Source: Bacillota bacterium (GTDB lineage: Bacteria; Bacillota; Bacilli; Alicyclobacillales; SLC66). Taken from it: a stretch of 64,000 bases of DNA. Below the pieces are notes generated by a model that worked only from the letters and a program-made list of their open reading frames with translations, was not told where the DNA came from and searched no databases. The position numbers were made by a program, and so were the translations under genes. Below are positions 57,109 through 64,000 of the stretch, in pieces; position 1 is the first letter of the stretch, and every line of letters starts with the position of its first letter. Location of the stretch: positions 33,369 through 97,368 of the forward strand of contig JAPNUP010000124.1 of assembly GCA_026627345.1 (NCBI GenBank), read 5' to 3'.

Positions 57109-59025
57109 ATGGCGCAAATCGCTGTCTTGAGTGATTTGGTTGCCAATCAGATCGCGGCCGGAGAGGTGGTCGAGCGACCGGCCTCAGCTGTCAAAGAATT
57201 GGTTGAAAACGCCGTCGACGCGGGCGCCACGGAGATCTCCGTACGCGTCGAAGGGGGCGGCCTCGCACTCATCGAGGTACAAGACAACGGCATGGGCATC
57301 GCGCCGCAGGAAGTGGAACTCGCTTTTATTCGGCATGCGACAAGCAAATTGCGCACGCTCGACGATTTGCGACGCCTAGGGTCCCTAGGGTTTCGCGGTG
57401 AGGCGTTGCCGTCGATTGCAGCGGTCAGTCATTTGACATTGCACACTCGGATGCGCGATGCAGAAGGCGGCGTCGGGCTTGTGATGGAAGGCGGTAGCGT
57501 TTTGTCGCGGGAGCCGGTGGGCTGTCCGCCAGGTACGCGAGTGACTGTAACGGATCTTTTTTTTAACACGCCAGCGCGCCTCAAATTCGTTCGCTCCTTG
57601 CAGACAGAATCGTCTCACATCGTGGATGTAGTTGCCAAGGCAGCGGCGGCACGGCCAGATATCGCTTTTCGCGCGATGGTGGACGGGCGCACGCAGTGGA
57701 GTACGCCTGGTGATGGACGGCTCGAAACGGTCTTCGCTGTGGCGTTTGGAGCGACTGCCGCGCGAACTGCCCTGAAACTGGAAGCCGTTCACGCGGACTA
57801 CTCTATATCTGGTGTGCTGGCACTTCCAGAATTCAGCCGTGCACAGCGCACAGGGTTGTGGTTCTCTGTAAACGGACGTCCCGTCCGTAGCCAGGCATTG
57901 CAAAATGGTGTAGTGGACGGTTTTGCGCATGCGATCCCGAAGGGTCGCTATCCGCTTATCCTGCTATCGCTAGCGACTGACCCGAGCTTGGTCGATGTCA
58001 ACGTCCATCCGGGCAAACTTGAAATCCGTTTTAGTGAGGAGCGAGACGTACGCGAATTTGTCAGTCAGGCGGTGGCTGATGCTCTACAAGCCGGCATGCG
58101 ACCAGCCGCTGTGAAGATGGTAAGCCATGAGCCGAACGATAGCGATGGAGAGGGCGCGAGAGCTGTCGCACCTCCTGTTGTTGCGCAGGCGCGCCCGCCG
58201 AGTTCGTCATCGATTGCGCCCGGTGGTCAGGAGTATCGTACTGCCAGTCTCGATCGCGAGTCCAGTCAAATCGCCTTCGCTTTGGCTCAGCCCATTGATG
58301 TGTTCTCATCGCTCCCTTTGGTGCACGAAACGGTGGAGACGCAACCTACGGCTGTAGAAACAGGTTCAGCGACTGACGGGGCAACAGCCGAGCTGAGAGG
58401 CGCAGATACGCACCCGCAGATGCCTGTGGGAATCCGCGCCGTGGCGCAGGTGATGCAGATGTACATCGTCGCCCAAGATGCAGACGCTGTGTATCTGATC
58501 GACCAACACGCAGCGCACGAACGGGTGCTTTATGAGCGTTTTCGCGACGAAGCCGCTCAGCGTGGCTGGTTAAAACTAGACTTACTCGTACCGCTTACGA
58601 TCGAGGTACCGGTGCGGGAGTTCGGCATTTTGAATCTTGCGCGTGAACAGTGGATCGAGTTCGGATTGATCGTGGAACCGTTTGGCGAGCAGGCATTCGT
58701 TGTGCGCTCCGTCCCTCACATTTGGGAAGGATTAGATATCGAACGCCTGGTAAAGGATGTGTTCGCCGATCAGGTGGCGGACCAGTTAGGCGTAGACAAA
58801 GAGATCGGTTCTACTCGTGCAATGCGAGCGTGGCAGGACCGTCTGATTATGCGGTCTTGTAAAGCCGCAGTCAAAGCGAACCAAAAGCTCAGTCTGATGG
58901 AAATGGATGCTTTATTGCAATCTCTCTCCACGTTACAAAACCCATTTACCTGCCCGCATGGGCGTCCAACGGCCATTGTCCTGACTAGGCAGCAACTGGA
59001 AAAGGAGTTCAAGCGATCGTTGTGA
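57109..59025 (+). CDS. mutL: DNA mismatch repair protein MutL
   Basis: The 638-residue partner of MutS. The GHKL ATPase domain has VKELVENAVDAGATEI, DNGMGI and GFRGEALPSIAAVS; the C-terminal domain keeps the metal-dependent nicking motif DQHAAHERVLYE and CPHGRPT. This fits a MutH-less, endonuclease-type MutL. A Ser/Ala/Thr-rich linker of about 90 residues separates the two. The 3' end overlaps the methyltransferase gene (GTGA). Confidence 0.97.
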   Translation: MAQIAVLSDLVANQIAAGEVVERPASAVKELVENAVDAGATEISVRVEGGGLALIEVQDNGMGIAPQEVELAFIRHATSKLRTLDDLRRLGSLGFRGEALPSIAAVSHLTLHTRMRDAEGGVGLVMEGGSVLSREPVGCPPGTRVTVTDLFFNTPARLKFVRSLQTESSHIVDVVAKAAAARPDIAFRAMVDGRTQWSTPGDGRLETVFAVAFGATAARTALKLEAVHADYSISGVLALPEFSRAQRTGLWFSVNGRPVRSQALQNGVVDGFAHAIPKGRYPLILLSLATDPSLVDVNVHPGKLEIRFSEERDVREFVSQAVADALQAGMRPAAVKMVSHEPNDSDGEGARAVAPPVVAQARPPSSSSIAPGGQEYRTASLDRESSQIAFALAQPIDVFSSLPLVHETVETQPTAVETGSATDGATAELRGADTHPQMPVGIRAVAQVMQMYIVAQDADAVYLIDQHAAHERVLYERFRDEAAQRGWLKLDLLVPLTIEVPVREFGILNLAREQWIEFGLIVEPFGEQAFVVRSVPHIWEGLDIERLVKDVFADQVADQLGVDKEIGSTRAMRAWQDRLIMRSCKAAVKANQKLSLMEMDALLQSLSTLQNPFTCPHGRPTAIVLTRQQLEKEFKRSL

Positions 59026-59945
59026 TAGAAAAGTGGTCAAATATACCAGGTGGCAGGCCCGGCTTGCGTGATCTGCGCGGGCAAAAAGTGGTGATCAAAG
59101 ATTTCGCGATCACGGCGTCTGCGAATGCCGATGAAGGGGCGCAAGCGGCGGCTTGTGATTTCGCGTATACGTGGAACGTGCCTTATGTGAAGCGAAGTGG
59201 CCGAGCGATACAACGTTTGCTGGCAGATACGGGGTTGCATGACCTCGGCGTGTATGAACAGGCAGGAAGAATTCGACTGTATGGACAGGGTTTCAGTGAA
59301 CCTTTTTTCTATCATCCGGGCGTCGCTCTGTTGCGTGTTAAACAGCTACTTCGCGGAGATGCGGATCGCTTGCTTGAGGCTGCGCGGATTCGCGCTGGTG
59401 ATCGAGTACTCGACGCCACCGCAGGCCTATGTGCGGATACGGTCGTCTTGTCACACGGCGTCGCTGAGCAAGGAAGGTGTCTAGCGGTTGAAGCGAATCC
59501 ACTGGTGGCGTTTGTCGTAGCTGCAGCACTGCAGGGCGATCAGACAGGTTTTGCGCCATTTGACAGTGCCATGCGGCGAATCGATCTGCGGTGTGGCACG
59601 TGGGGGGAGGCATTGCGAATATTGCCCGCCCGTACGGTGGATATCGTTTATTTCGATCCAATGTTCGCAGGCTCACAGCTCGATTCACCTGGCATTCGGC
59701 CATTGCGGGCGCTCGCTAAGGAAGGCGGCGTGAGTCGCGAAGACGTGGAGGCTGCTCGTCAGATCGCCACGCGTGGTGTCGTGGTCAAGGATGTGCGTCC
59801 TGGACCGCTACTTCGCGCGCTCGACTTGGAGCCGATTCGACGTAGCGGTCAGTCGACTTGGTACAGCTTCGCACCTTCTGCGTGGATGGCAGAGGCAAAA
59901 GACACGCAACGGATTGTCAAAAAAGAGGGGGGCACGTACCTGTGA
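59022..59945 (+). CDS. RsmJ-like SAM-dependent methyltransferase
   Basis: A 307-residue class I methyltransferase. The SAM-binding region is VLDATAGLCADTVVLSHGV, and the catalytic-type motif VDIVYFDPMFAG resembles the DPMF of RsmJ (16S rRNA m2G1516) and other N-methyltransferases. A first domain of about 110 residues precedes it. Genes like this lie between mutL and miaA in bacilli. The GTG overlaps the mutL stop, and the end overlaps miaA (GTGA). The exact substrate is unproven. Confidence 0.78.
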   Translation: MIEKWSNIPGGRPGLRDLRGQKVVIKDFAITASANADEGAQAAACDFAYTWNVPYVKRSGRAIQRLLADTGLHDLGVYEQAGRIRLYGQGFSEPFFYHPGVALLRVKQLLRGDADRLLEAARIRAGDRVLDATAGLCADTVVLSHGVAEQGRCLAVEANPLVAFVVAAALQGDQTGFAPFDSAMRRIDLRCGTWGEALRILPARTVDIVYFDPMFAGSQLDSPGIRPLRALAKEGGVSREDVEAARQIATRGVVVKDVRPGPLLRALDLEPIRRSGQSTWYSFAPSAWMAEAKDTQRIVKKEGGTYL

Positions 59946-60874
59946 AGCGTCAACCCATCGTGTGCGTGGTTGGGCCTACGGCCATCGGAAAGACGGATCT
60001 GAGTCTCGACTTGGCACAGGCTCTTCATGGCGAGATTGTCTCAGCGGACTCGATGCAGGTGTATCGACATATGGATATCGGGACAGGCAAGATCCCGGTT
60101 GTCGACCGCCGCAGCATTACGCATCATATGATCGACGTCGTCGATCCGTGGGTGCCTTTTACCGTACACGAGTTTGCACAAATGGCCCGCAGTGTGTTAT
60201 CTGATTTAGATGCGCGCCAGCGGATACCCATCGTCGTCGGAGGGACTGGGCTTTACGTCAAAGCTTTGATCGACCACTTTGACTTCGCGCAAACGGATCG
60301 GGACCCGTCTTTGCGCGACGCCCTAACACAGGAGGCAGAGCGAGTAGGGGCACCTGTCTTGCACGAACGCCTGCGTGCCAAGGATCCGCTATCCGCCACG
60401 CGTATTCACCCAAATGACTTGCGTCGCGTCATTCGTGCGCTGGAAATTGTAGAGCGCACTGGTCGACCGGTTGAAGCCAACCGCTCGCAGGAACGCCCTC
60501 CCTACGCGCCTATTCTCATTGGACTCACAGGTGAACGGGAGAGGCTGTATCAGCGAATTGAACGCAGAATTGATCATATGGTAGAAGAGGGGCTTGTGGC
60601 AGAAGTCGAGCGGCTCCTCGCACTCGGATGCGATGAGACACACACCGCCATGCAAGCGATTGGTTACAAGGAGATTCTGCAATATGTGCGCGGGACATGC
60701 TCCTTAGAGGCGGCGGTGGCAGCAGTTAAACAGGCGAGTCGTCGTTATGCGAAGCGCCAATGGTCGTGGTTTCGGGCGGATTCGCGGATCGTTTGGTATG
60801 AGTGGGCAGAAGATGGTATGATGTTGGACGTGGTGTTGCCATTTATAGAGGAGCAACTCGAACGTTTGGGGTAG
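59942..60874 (+). CDS. miaA: tRNA dimethylallyltransferase MiaA
   Basis: Adds the dimethylallyl group to A37, the substrate of MiaB. The 310-residue product has the P-loop [32 protein letters not shown] and the [13 protein letters not shown] motif. The GTG at 59942 overlaps the previous stop, with AGAGGGGG upstream; the frame is open further upstream but only inside the methyltransferase gene. hfq follows, the usual pair. Confidence 0.96.
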   Translation: MKRQPIVCVVGPTAIGKTDLSLDLAQALHGEIVSADSMQVYRHMDIGTGKIPVVDRRSITHHMIDVVDPWVPFTVHEFAQMARSVLSDLDARQRIPIVVGGTGLYVKALIDHFDFAQTDRDPSLRDALTQEAERVGAPVLHERLRAKDPLSATRIHPNDLRRVIRALEIVERTGRPVEANRSQERPPYAPILIGLTGERERLYQRIERRIDHMVEEGLVAEVERLLALGCDETHTAMQAIGYKEILQYVRGTCSLEAAVAAVKQASRRYAKRQWSWFRADSRIVWYEWAEDGMMLDVVLPFIEEQLERLG

Positions 60875-60899
60875 AGGGAAATTTTGTAGGGGGCGCAAC

Positions 60900-61172
60900 G
60901 TGACAAACAAACTCGTGAACATTCAAGATAATTTTTTGAATCAGATCCGTAAGGATAATATTCCAGTCGTCGTGTATCTGGTCAATGGTTTTCAAATTCG
61001 CGGGATGGTACGTGCATTTGACAACTACACTGTGGTGATCGAGTCCGAAGGCAAGATGCAGCTGATCTATAAGCATGCCGTGTCGACGTTTACGCCGGCG
61101 CGCAATGTTCGGTTTGACATGGGCGTCACAGCAAGCGCACATGCGGCAGAGCCGGCCAACACGGAGGCGTAG
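60900..61172 (+). CDS. hfq: RNA chaperone Hfq
   Basis: A 90-residue Sm-like protein that forms a hexameric ring and binds small RNAs and A-rich mRNA. The Sm1 ([21 protein letters not shown]) and Sm2 ([10 protein letters not shown]) motifs are present, written in short here: NGFQIRGMV and YKHAVST. The C-terminal tail (about 22 residues) is Ala/Glu-rich and longer than in B. subtilis. GTG start after TAGGGGG. Confidence 0.95.
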   Translation: MTNKLVNIQDNFLNQIRKDNIPVVVYLVNGFQIRGMVRAFDNYTVVIESEGKMQLIYKHAVSTFTPARNVRFDMGVTASAHAAEPANTEA

Positions 61173-61195
61173 AGGACATTGGACGCGCGTGATCC

Positions 61196-61220
61196 TGGAG
61201 ACTGATGCGATGAGTCTCCA
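61196..61220 (+). terminator. Hairpin after hfq
   Basis: TGGAGACT (61196-61203) pairs with AGTCTCCA (61213-61220), loop of nine bases; no T-run. Confidence 0.45.
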
Positions 61221-61249
61221 TGGTCACTTGTGGGCGCACGCCTAGCGAC

Positions 61250-61279
61250 TTGACAGCGGCGCGTGTGGCATGGTATCTT
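61250..61279 (+). promoter_or_regulatory. Promoter of the tRNA-Thr gene
   Basis: TTGACA (61250-61255), 18 bp, TATCTT (61274-61279), about 36 bases upstream of the mature tRNA 5' end. Confidence 0.6.
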
Positions 61280-61314
61280 TGCACTCGTTACCGCGTCGCC
61301 ATTTGACGATTCAT

Positions 61315-61390
<76 letters not shown>

Positions 61391-61407
61391 AAAAACCTTG
61401 ATGTACC

Positions 61408-61439
61408 GGGCTTTCTCGAATGTCGAGATGGCCCTTTTT
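61408..61439 (+). terminator. Terminator after tRNA-Thr
   Basis: GGGC-TTT-CTCGA pairs with TCGAG-ATG-GCCC around the loop ATG, followed by TTTTTA. Confidence 0.8.
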
Positions 61440-61446
61440 ATTTCTC

Positions 61447-61467
61447 CGCTACAAATGCGCTACAAAT
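61447..61467 (+). repeat. Short direct repeat at the element edge
   Basis: CGCTACAAAT occurs twice (61447-61456 and 61458-61467) one base apart, exactly at the 3' end of the integrase remnant and 57 bases from the tRNA. It could be an integrase arm site or part of a target remnant; function unproven. Confidence 0.4.
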
Positions 61468-61712
61468 TACTTTTCAGAGCCCTTTTTGAAGGCGATATCG
61501 AGTGCTTTCTCGGCCTTGCGTAAGTCCTTCGTGAGCGTGTTTGGGTCACACGTTGCGGCCTGATCGATGTTTAATGTCGAGCGTTGAGGGACATGCATGG
61601 TTGGAGCGTCCACGTGGGTCATGGGCGACACTCGTAGATATCCCCATTTGACCGCTCGGTTGAGTGCAACTCGGAGGGTTCGGTGGATTCCATGAACTGA
61701 GGAAGAGGTCAT
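61467..61712 (-). pseudogene. Tyrosine recombinase (phage integrase) remnant, catalytic domain deleted
   Basis: An 81-residue frame with two separate pieces of a tyrosine integrase. The first half is the core-binding helix region (SVHGIHRTLRVALNRAVKWGYL, residues about 5-26). It runs directly into an integrase-like C-terminal tail (DLRKAEKALDIAFKKGSEK in short form). The whole catalytic domain (Arg, His-x-x-Arg and Tyr motifs) is missing, so an in-frame internal deletion is likely. The N-terminal arm-binding part is also absent: an in-frame TAG lies just upstream of LSERMTSS. It sits in inverse orientation next to the tRNA-Thr 3' end, the expected place for an integrase. Confidence 0.75.
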
Positions 61713-61774
61713 TCGTTCAGAAAGCTATCGCGTATTTAGAGCGCCTGAGAAGCTCCCCAGTACTCGCATAGCTA

Positions 61775-61808
61775 CAAGCGCCGCATCGATAGTCCGATGC
61801 GGCGCTTG
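61775..61808 (-). terminator. Inverted repeat at the end of the two-gene island operon
   Basis: Perfect 14-bp stem (CAAGCGCCGCATCG, 61775-61788; CGATGCGGCGCTTG, 61795-61808), six-base loop, just past the stop of the minus-strand gene at 61817. T-tract absent on the minus strand. Confidence 0.5.
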
Positions 61809-61816
61809 AACTTTGT

Positions 61817-62188
61817 TTAGCCCACCATCCGGTAAATATTTGCGCCGGTCCCTGGGCGCTTCTCAGGCTGCTTAACAAACTCGCGGTCGTGTTCAATCAA
61901 CACGTTTTTTAATAGTATTCCGGCTAGGGAAGCGACCCTCTTCTGGACCTTCGCTTCATCCAGTTCAGGATAACGCCTCGTAACCACCTCGTGTATCAGT
62001 TGTAACTCAGTAATACCGCGCCAATCCTTACCTGGTGTAAGGTCTACAAGGGCGAAAGGTGACGTCCTGTTGTGCACCACTTGTCTTAGATGCTGTTTCG
62101 ACTTTTCGAGTAGCTCTTCATACTCGCTGTAAACATGGGTTTTCGTGGGCCTAGGAAATGTGCGCCCGAATGTGTCCCTCAATGACAT
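61817..62188 (-). CDS. Hypothetical protein, possible winged-helix
   Basis: A 123-residue basic protein. The second half (GITELQLIHEVVTRRYPEL, VASLAGILLKNVLIE, then a YRM ending) has the spacing of a winged helix-turn-helix, but I cannot assign a family. AAGGGGGA precedes the ATG. It is 75 bases downstream of the next minus-strand gene and probably shares its promoter. Accessory-region gene. Confidence 0.55.
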   Translation of the reverse strand: MSLRDTFGRTFPRPTKTHVYSEYEELLEKSKQHLRQVVHNRTSPFALVDLTPGKDWRGITELQLIHEVVTRRYPELDEAKVQKRVASLAGILLKNVLIEHDREFVKQPEKRPGTGANIYRMVG

Positions 62189-62220
62189 ACGAGTTCCCCC
62201 TTAATTTGGAGTCACTTTCC

Positions 62221-62257
62221 GGGCTAAACAAGCTCCACGTTGGGTCTTGCTTAGCCC
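62221..62257 (-). repeat. Inverted repeat between the two island genes
   Basis: GGGCTAAACAAG (62221-62232) and CTTGCTTAGCCC (62246-62257) pair over 11 of 12 positions. It may be an mRNA hairpin that separates expression of the two genes. Confidence 0.45.
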
Positions 62258-62263
62258 GATCGA

Positions 62264-62869
62264 TCACTTGTGAGACAAAACGATTTGTGCGGCCCTGAGC
62301 GCGTACTCAATATCGTCACCGTCGAGCAGCCTTTCGAGAAGCGCCGTTGACTTGGTGACAAGACGTGTCCACTCTGAGGAAGTAGCCCCCACATCAGCTG
62401 GCGACGCGGCCTCGGTGATGGACAAGATTACATCACGATGCTTGGTGATCTCGGCGATGGTGCCTGGGAATCTCAGCGACTCGAGGAGTTCCTTCGGCAA
62501 TGTCTCGCGTGGTACAGGGCGCCCATCAAAGAAAAAGCGAACAGGTCGTTGGTGAGGGAATCCCGATCCAGGCAGATCATCGTCGAGTTCCGGCACGTAA
62601 ACGTAATTGCCGGTGACCTCCGCGAAGTAAATCTCGCGCCCGTCGGGAATGACCAAAAGGTCGTCGGGACTCATGTCCTGAACCAGGCGAGCAACGTTGC
62701 CAAGTCCCGCTTCCCACCCCTTCTGTTCCAAAAATGCCCTGATCTCGTCGTAGCTGCACCCTGCGAATGAGTGACCCACAGGATATCCAATTGCGACACG
62801 GCCTTCGGACAAAAAGTAGGAAATTTGGTTCGTACCGTGCGGACTTGGCCGCAATATCCAGCAGCGCAT
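62264..62869 (-). CDS. Restriction-system N-terminal-like (PUA/EVE-like) protein
   Basis: A 201-residue protein whose first 140 residues follow the pattern of the DNA-sensing N-terminal domain found on Mrr-like restriction endonucleases: MRCWILRPSPHG, VAIGYPVGHSF, DLLVIPDGREIYFAEVTGNY and PVRFFFDGRPVP. The nuclease domain (with QxK or ExK) that usually follows is absent; the rest is helical. I start it at the ATG 62869, preceded by AGAGGAGG; an upstream in-frame ATG at 62920 lies in the promoter. Probably a defence-island gene or a remnant of one. The family link is a pattern-based judgement. Confidence 0.5.
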   Translation of the reverse strand: MRCWILRPSPHGTNQISYFLSEGRVAIGYPVGHSFAGCSYDEIRAFLEQKGWEAGLGNVARLVQDMSPDDLLVIPDGREIYFAEVTGNYVYVPELDDDLPGSGFPHQRPVRFFFDGRPVPRETLPKELLESLRFPGTIAEITKHRDVILSITEAASPADVGATSSEWTRLVTKSTALLERLLDGDDIEYALRAAQIVLSHK

Positions 62870-62895
62870 CGGCTTTCCTCCTCTTGTTATTAATT

Positions 62896-62905
62896 TGTGA
62901 TCACA
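62896..62905. promoter_or_regulatory. Palindrome between promoter and start of the island operon
   Basis: TGTGATCACA is a perfect 10-bp palindrome just downstream of the minus-strand -10 element, a position fit for a repressor, possibly the broken XRE regulator upstream. Confidence 0.4.
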
Positions 62906-62910
62906 TGACA

Positions 62911-62939
62911 ATAATATCACGCCGCTAATTTGTTGTCAA
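62911..62939 (-). promoter_or_regulatory. Near-consensus promoter of the island operon
   Basis: On the minus strand: TTGACA (complement of 62934-62939), 17 bp, TATTAT (complement of 62911-62916). Confidence 0.8.
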
Positions 62940-62971
62940 CATGTGTGCTCATGATTATAATATATTTTCTA

Positions 62972-63018
62972 GAAGAGGACGAATGAGCCGATTATATGCC
63001 GACTCATTCGTCCTCTTC
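62972..63018. repeat. Perfect 16-bp inverted repeat
   Basis: GAAGAGGACGAATGAG (62972-62987) and CTCATTCGTCCTCTTC (63003-63018), loop of 15 bases. The right arm is the last codons and stop (PEEDE-stop) of the XRE pseudogene, so a copy of the gene end has been mirrored. It may serve as a terminator, though no T-run follows. Confidence 0.8.
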
Positions 63019-63192
63019 CGGCCAGATTTCCCTGATTTCCATGTTAAGCACCCGTGCGATCTTCCGAGCGGTATCGAGCATGGGGGACTGCTTCTGTCCC
63101 ACCAAAAGGTTCAATGTAGTCACGGTTAGCCCGGTACGTTTCAGCGAGGATCACTCTCGCTGGCTCCATGAAGAAACTAGGCCTTCTCTCAT
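63004..63192 (-). pseudogene. XRE-family HTH regulator broken by an internal stop
   Basis: Read from ATG 63192 on the minus strand, 13 codons (MREGLVSSWSQRE) lead into a TGA (63151-63153). After it the same frame continues to a natural stop with LKRTGLTVTTLNLLVGQKQS and then DTARKIARVLNMEIREIWP, a typical XRE helix-turn-helix C-terminal half. The stop sits where the family has helix 2 (SQRELARR). This region was missed by simple ORF calling because no long open frame exists. Either a nonsense mutation or translation restart inside could apply; a pseudogene is more likely. Confidence 0.7.
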
Positions 63193-63212
63193 GTCGAGAT
63201 CGAGCCGTGGAT

Positions 63213-63248
63213 CCAGCTACACAGCCAGCTACACAGCCAGCTACAAAT
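63213..63248. repeat. 12-bp tandem repeat
   Basis: CCAGCTACACAG twice (63213-63224, 63225-63236), then a third partial copy CCAGCTACAAAT. It lies just upstream of the broken XRE gene on the minus strand; in the 63193-63434 gap I see only this repeat and the inverted repeat at 63359. Confidence 0.8.
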
Positions 63249-63358
63249 ATTCTGCACATGTCTGAACGTCTCTGAGAAATTAAACGCGAGAAACGCCCCT
63301 GTAAAAGCTTTTTGAGACTAATGTTTATAGCAGAGCTGAGTTATAGGAGTCACCTACG

Positions 63359-63402
63359 CGATCTATAAGAGCAGGACGATCTGTGCTTTTATAGATCGCG
63401 CG
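63359..63402. repeat. 17-bp inverted repeat
   Basis: CGCGATCTATAAGAGCA (63359-63375) pairs with TGCTTTTATAGATCGCG (63386-63402) except one G-T position; ten-base loop. Downstream of the minus-strand zinc-ribbon gene, so a terminator for it is possible. Confidence 0.65.
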
Positions 63403-63434
63403 GCACCATCGCTAGAGCTGGACATCGCGGCTCG

Positions 63435-63668
63435 CTAAGCGGTAAGGTCACCGTGACATTTCGGACAGCGCAGAGCCTCAGCCGCGATTCGTTCAGCACA
63501 ATAACGGCATTTCTTGGTCGGTCTTGTGGAAGGTAATAGAGCCAAGACCAGTGTACTCAACAGGCCAAAAAGGATACTGAATACAACCCAGACCCAAATT
63601 CGTCGTTCCTTCCGTTGTGCTAGGAATATATTGACGATAAGGCCAGCTATCCAAAATGAGAATACCAA
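63435..63668 (-). CDS. Small membrane protein with C-terminal zinc ribbon
   Basis: A 77-residue protein: two hydrophobic helices (SFWIAGLIVNIFLA and VWVVFSILFGLLSTLVLALL) and a C-terminal CRYCAERIAAEALRCPKC, two CxxC knuckles of a zinc-ribbon type. This design is common in short accessory-region proteins of unknown role. The start is TTG at 63668 with AGGAAGAGG upstream on the minus strand. Confidence 0.6.
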   Translation of the reverse strand: MVFSFWIAGLIVNIFLAQRKERRIWVWVVFSILFGLLSTLVLALLPSTRPTKKCRYCAERIAAEALRCPKCHGDLTA

Positions 63669-63879
63669 GTGTAAACCCTCTTCCTAATAAATATATTTTA
63701 GAGTAATAATAGCACATTTACGTAAATTGTATTTGAACATCTTTCACCGGATAGTCACGCAAGCGCCAAGCACAAACTACAGAACGATTGCCACAGTTGA
63801 ATCATGCTCCCTATCACAACACAGGACTATTGACTACTGGCCAAATGGTCAGGTCACAATCTATACCTTTGGGCAATAG

Positions 63880-63922
63880 TTGACTCCACGCGAATCAGTT
63901 AGACTTTTAGCTGTGGAGTCAA
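63880..63922. repeat. 10-bp inverted repeat before the last gene
   Basis: TTGACTCCAC (63880-63889) and GTGGAGTCAA (63913-63922), perfect, 23-base loop, ending 20 bases before the GTG at 63943. It may be an operator or a leader hairpin. The rest of 63669-63942 shows nothing else that I can support. Confidence 0.6.
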
Positions 63923-63942
63923 TTATCAAAGGGGATGAGGAC

Positions 63943-64000
63943 GTGGCCAAAACACTTCGTCGCGCAGCTATGGTAGGCGCGGCGACTACGCTGTTGTCGA
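63943..64000 (+). CDS. Start of a probable secreted protein (cut by window end)
   Basis: GTG 63943 follows AAGGGGATGAGG. The 19 visible residues begin VAKTLRRAAMVGAATTLLS, with a basic start and hydrophobic run like the beginning of a signal peptide. Too short to assign a function. Confidence 0.4.
   Translation, partial: MAKTLRRAAMVGAATTLLS

Noticed and set aside
62352..62770. Plus-strand ORFs opposite the sensor-like gene
   Set aside because: No ribosome binding sites, and the minus-strand gene has a promoter, a ribosome binding site and family-like motifs.
63044..63259. 71-codon minus-strand ORF over the XRE region
   Set aside because: It is out of frame with the recognisable helix-turn-helix sequence; its composition is a product of the 12-bp repeat and does not resemble a protein family.

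Overview
The window is one long, almost entirely plus-strand stretch of core chromosome from an endospore-forming Bacillota. Spore genes (dpaA/dpaB for dipicolinate, cotE, YheC/YheD-type coat proteins, tepA, a spoIIIE/ftsK-type translocase) sit among a Bacillus-like housekeeping order. Base composition is moderate, many starts are GTG or TTG, and dut lies between mlpA and dpaA. These features fit an Alicyclobacillaceae-type bacillus, but genus and species are an inference I cannot prove from the sequence.

Layout. 1-6598: the end of amaP, a DUF2273 protein, nusB, a TsaD-like protein, a ferredoxin-NADP reductase, then folD-xseA-xseB-ispA. 6608-15474: a promoter and leader hairpin feed rimP-nusA-rnpM-ylxQ-infB-rbfA-nrnA-truB-ribF; infB carries a large Gly-Tyr-Asn-Arg-Pro repeat. 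15489-21351: rpsO, pnp, a small membrane protein, a YlxY-type deacetylase, mlpA and dut. 21363-28036: dpaA-dpaB-asd-dapG-dapA, which links the lysine/DAP pathway to spore dipicolinate, then an RNase J. 28124-38420: tepA, ylzJ, ftsK/spoIIIE, several envelope proteins, a YmfK-type protein, a RodZ-like protein, yajQ, pgsA and cinA. 38605-45747: a DEAD-box helicase, recA with a perfect LexA box, recX, rny, ymdB and a dipeptidase.

45877-52763 is the most interesting block. cotE, behind a sigma-K-like promoter, is followed by five tightly spaced genes. Four encode YheC/YheD-type ATP-grasp ligases. The fifth encodes a degenerate ATP-grasp-like half joined to a phiEco32-type COOH-NH2 amidoligase. I infer a multi-enzyme peptide-ligase system acting on the spore coat. 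Between this block and miaB is a structured non-coding RNA with its own promoter and a long closing stem, which I read as a candidate 6S RNA.

53062-61390: miaB-mutS-mutL-(RsmJ-like methyltransferase)-miaA-hfq, ending at a tRNA-Thr(UGU) gene. 61391-64000 is accessory and lies immediately downstream of that tRNA. It holds a tyrosine-integrase remnant that has lost its catalytic domain, two minus-strand genes behind a near-consensus promoter, an XRE-type regulator broken by a stop codon, a small zinc-ribbon membrane protein, several inverted repeats, and the start of a further gene at the window edge. This looks like a decayed integrative element.
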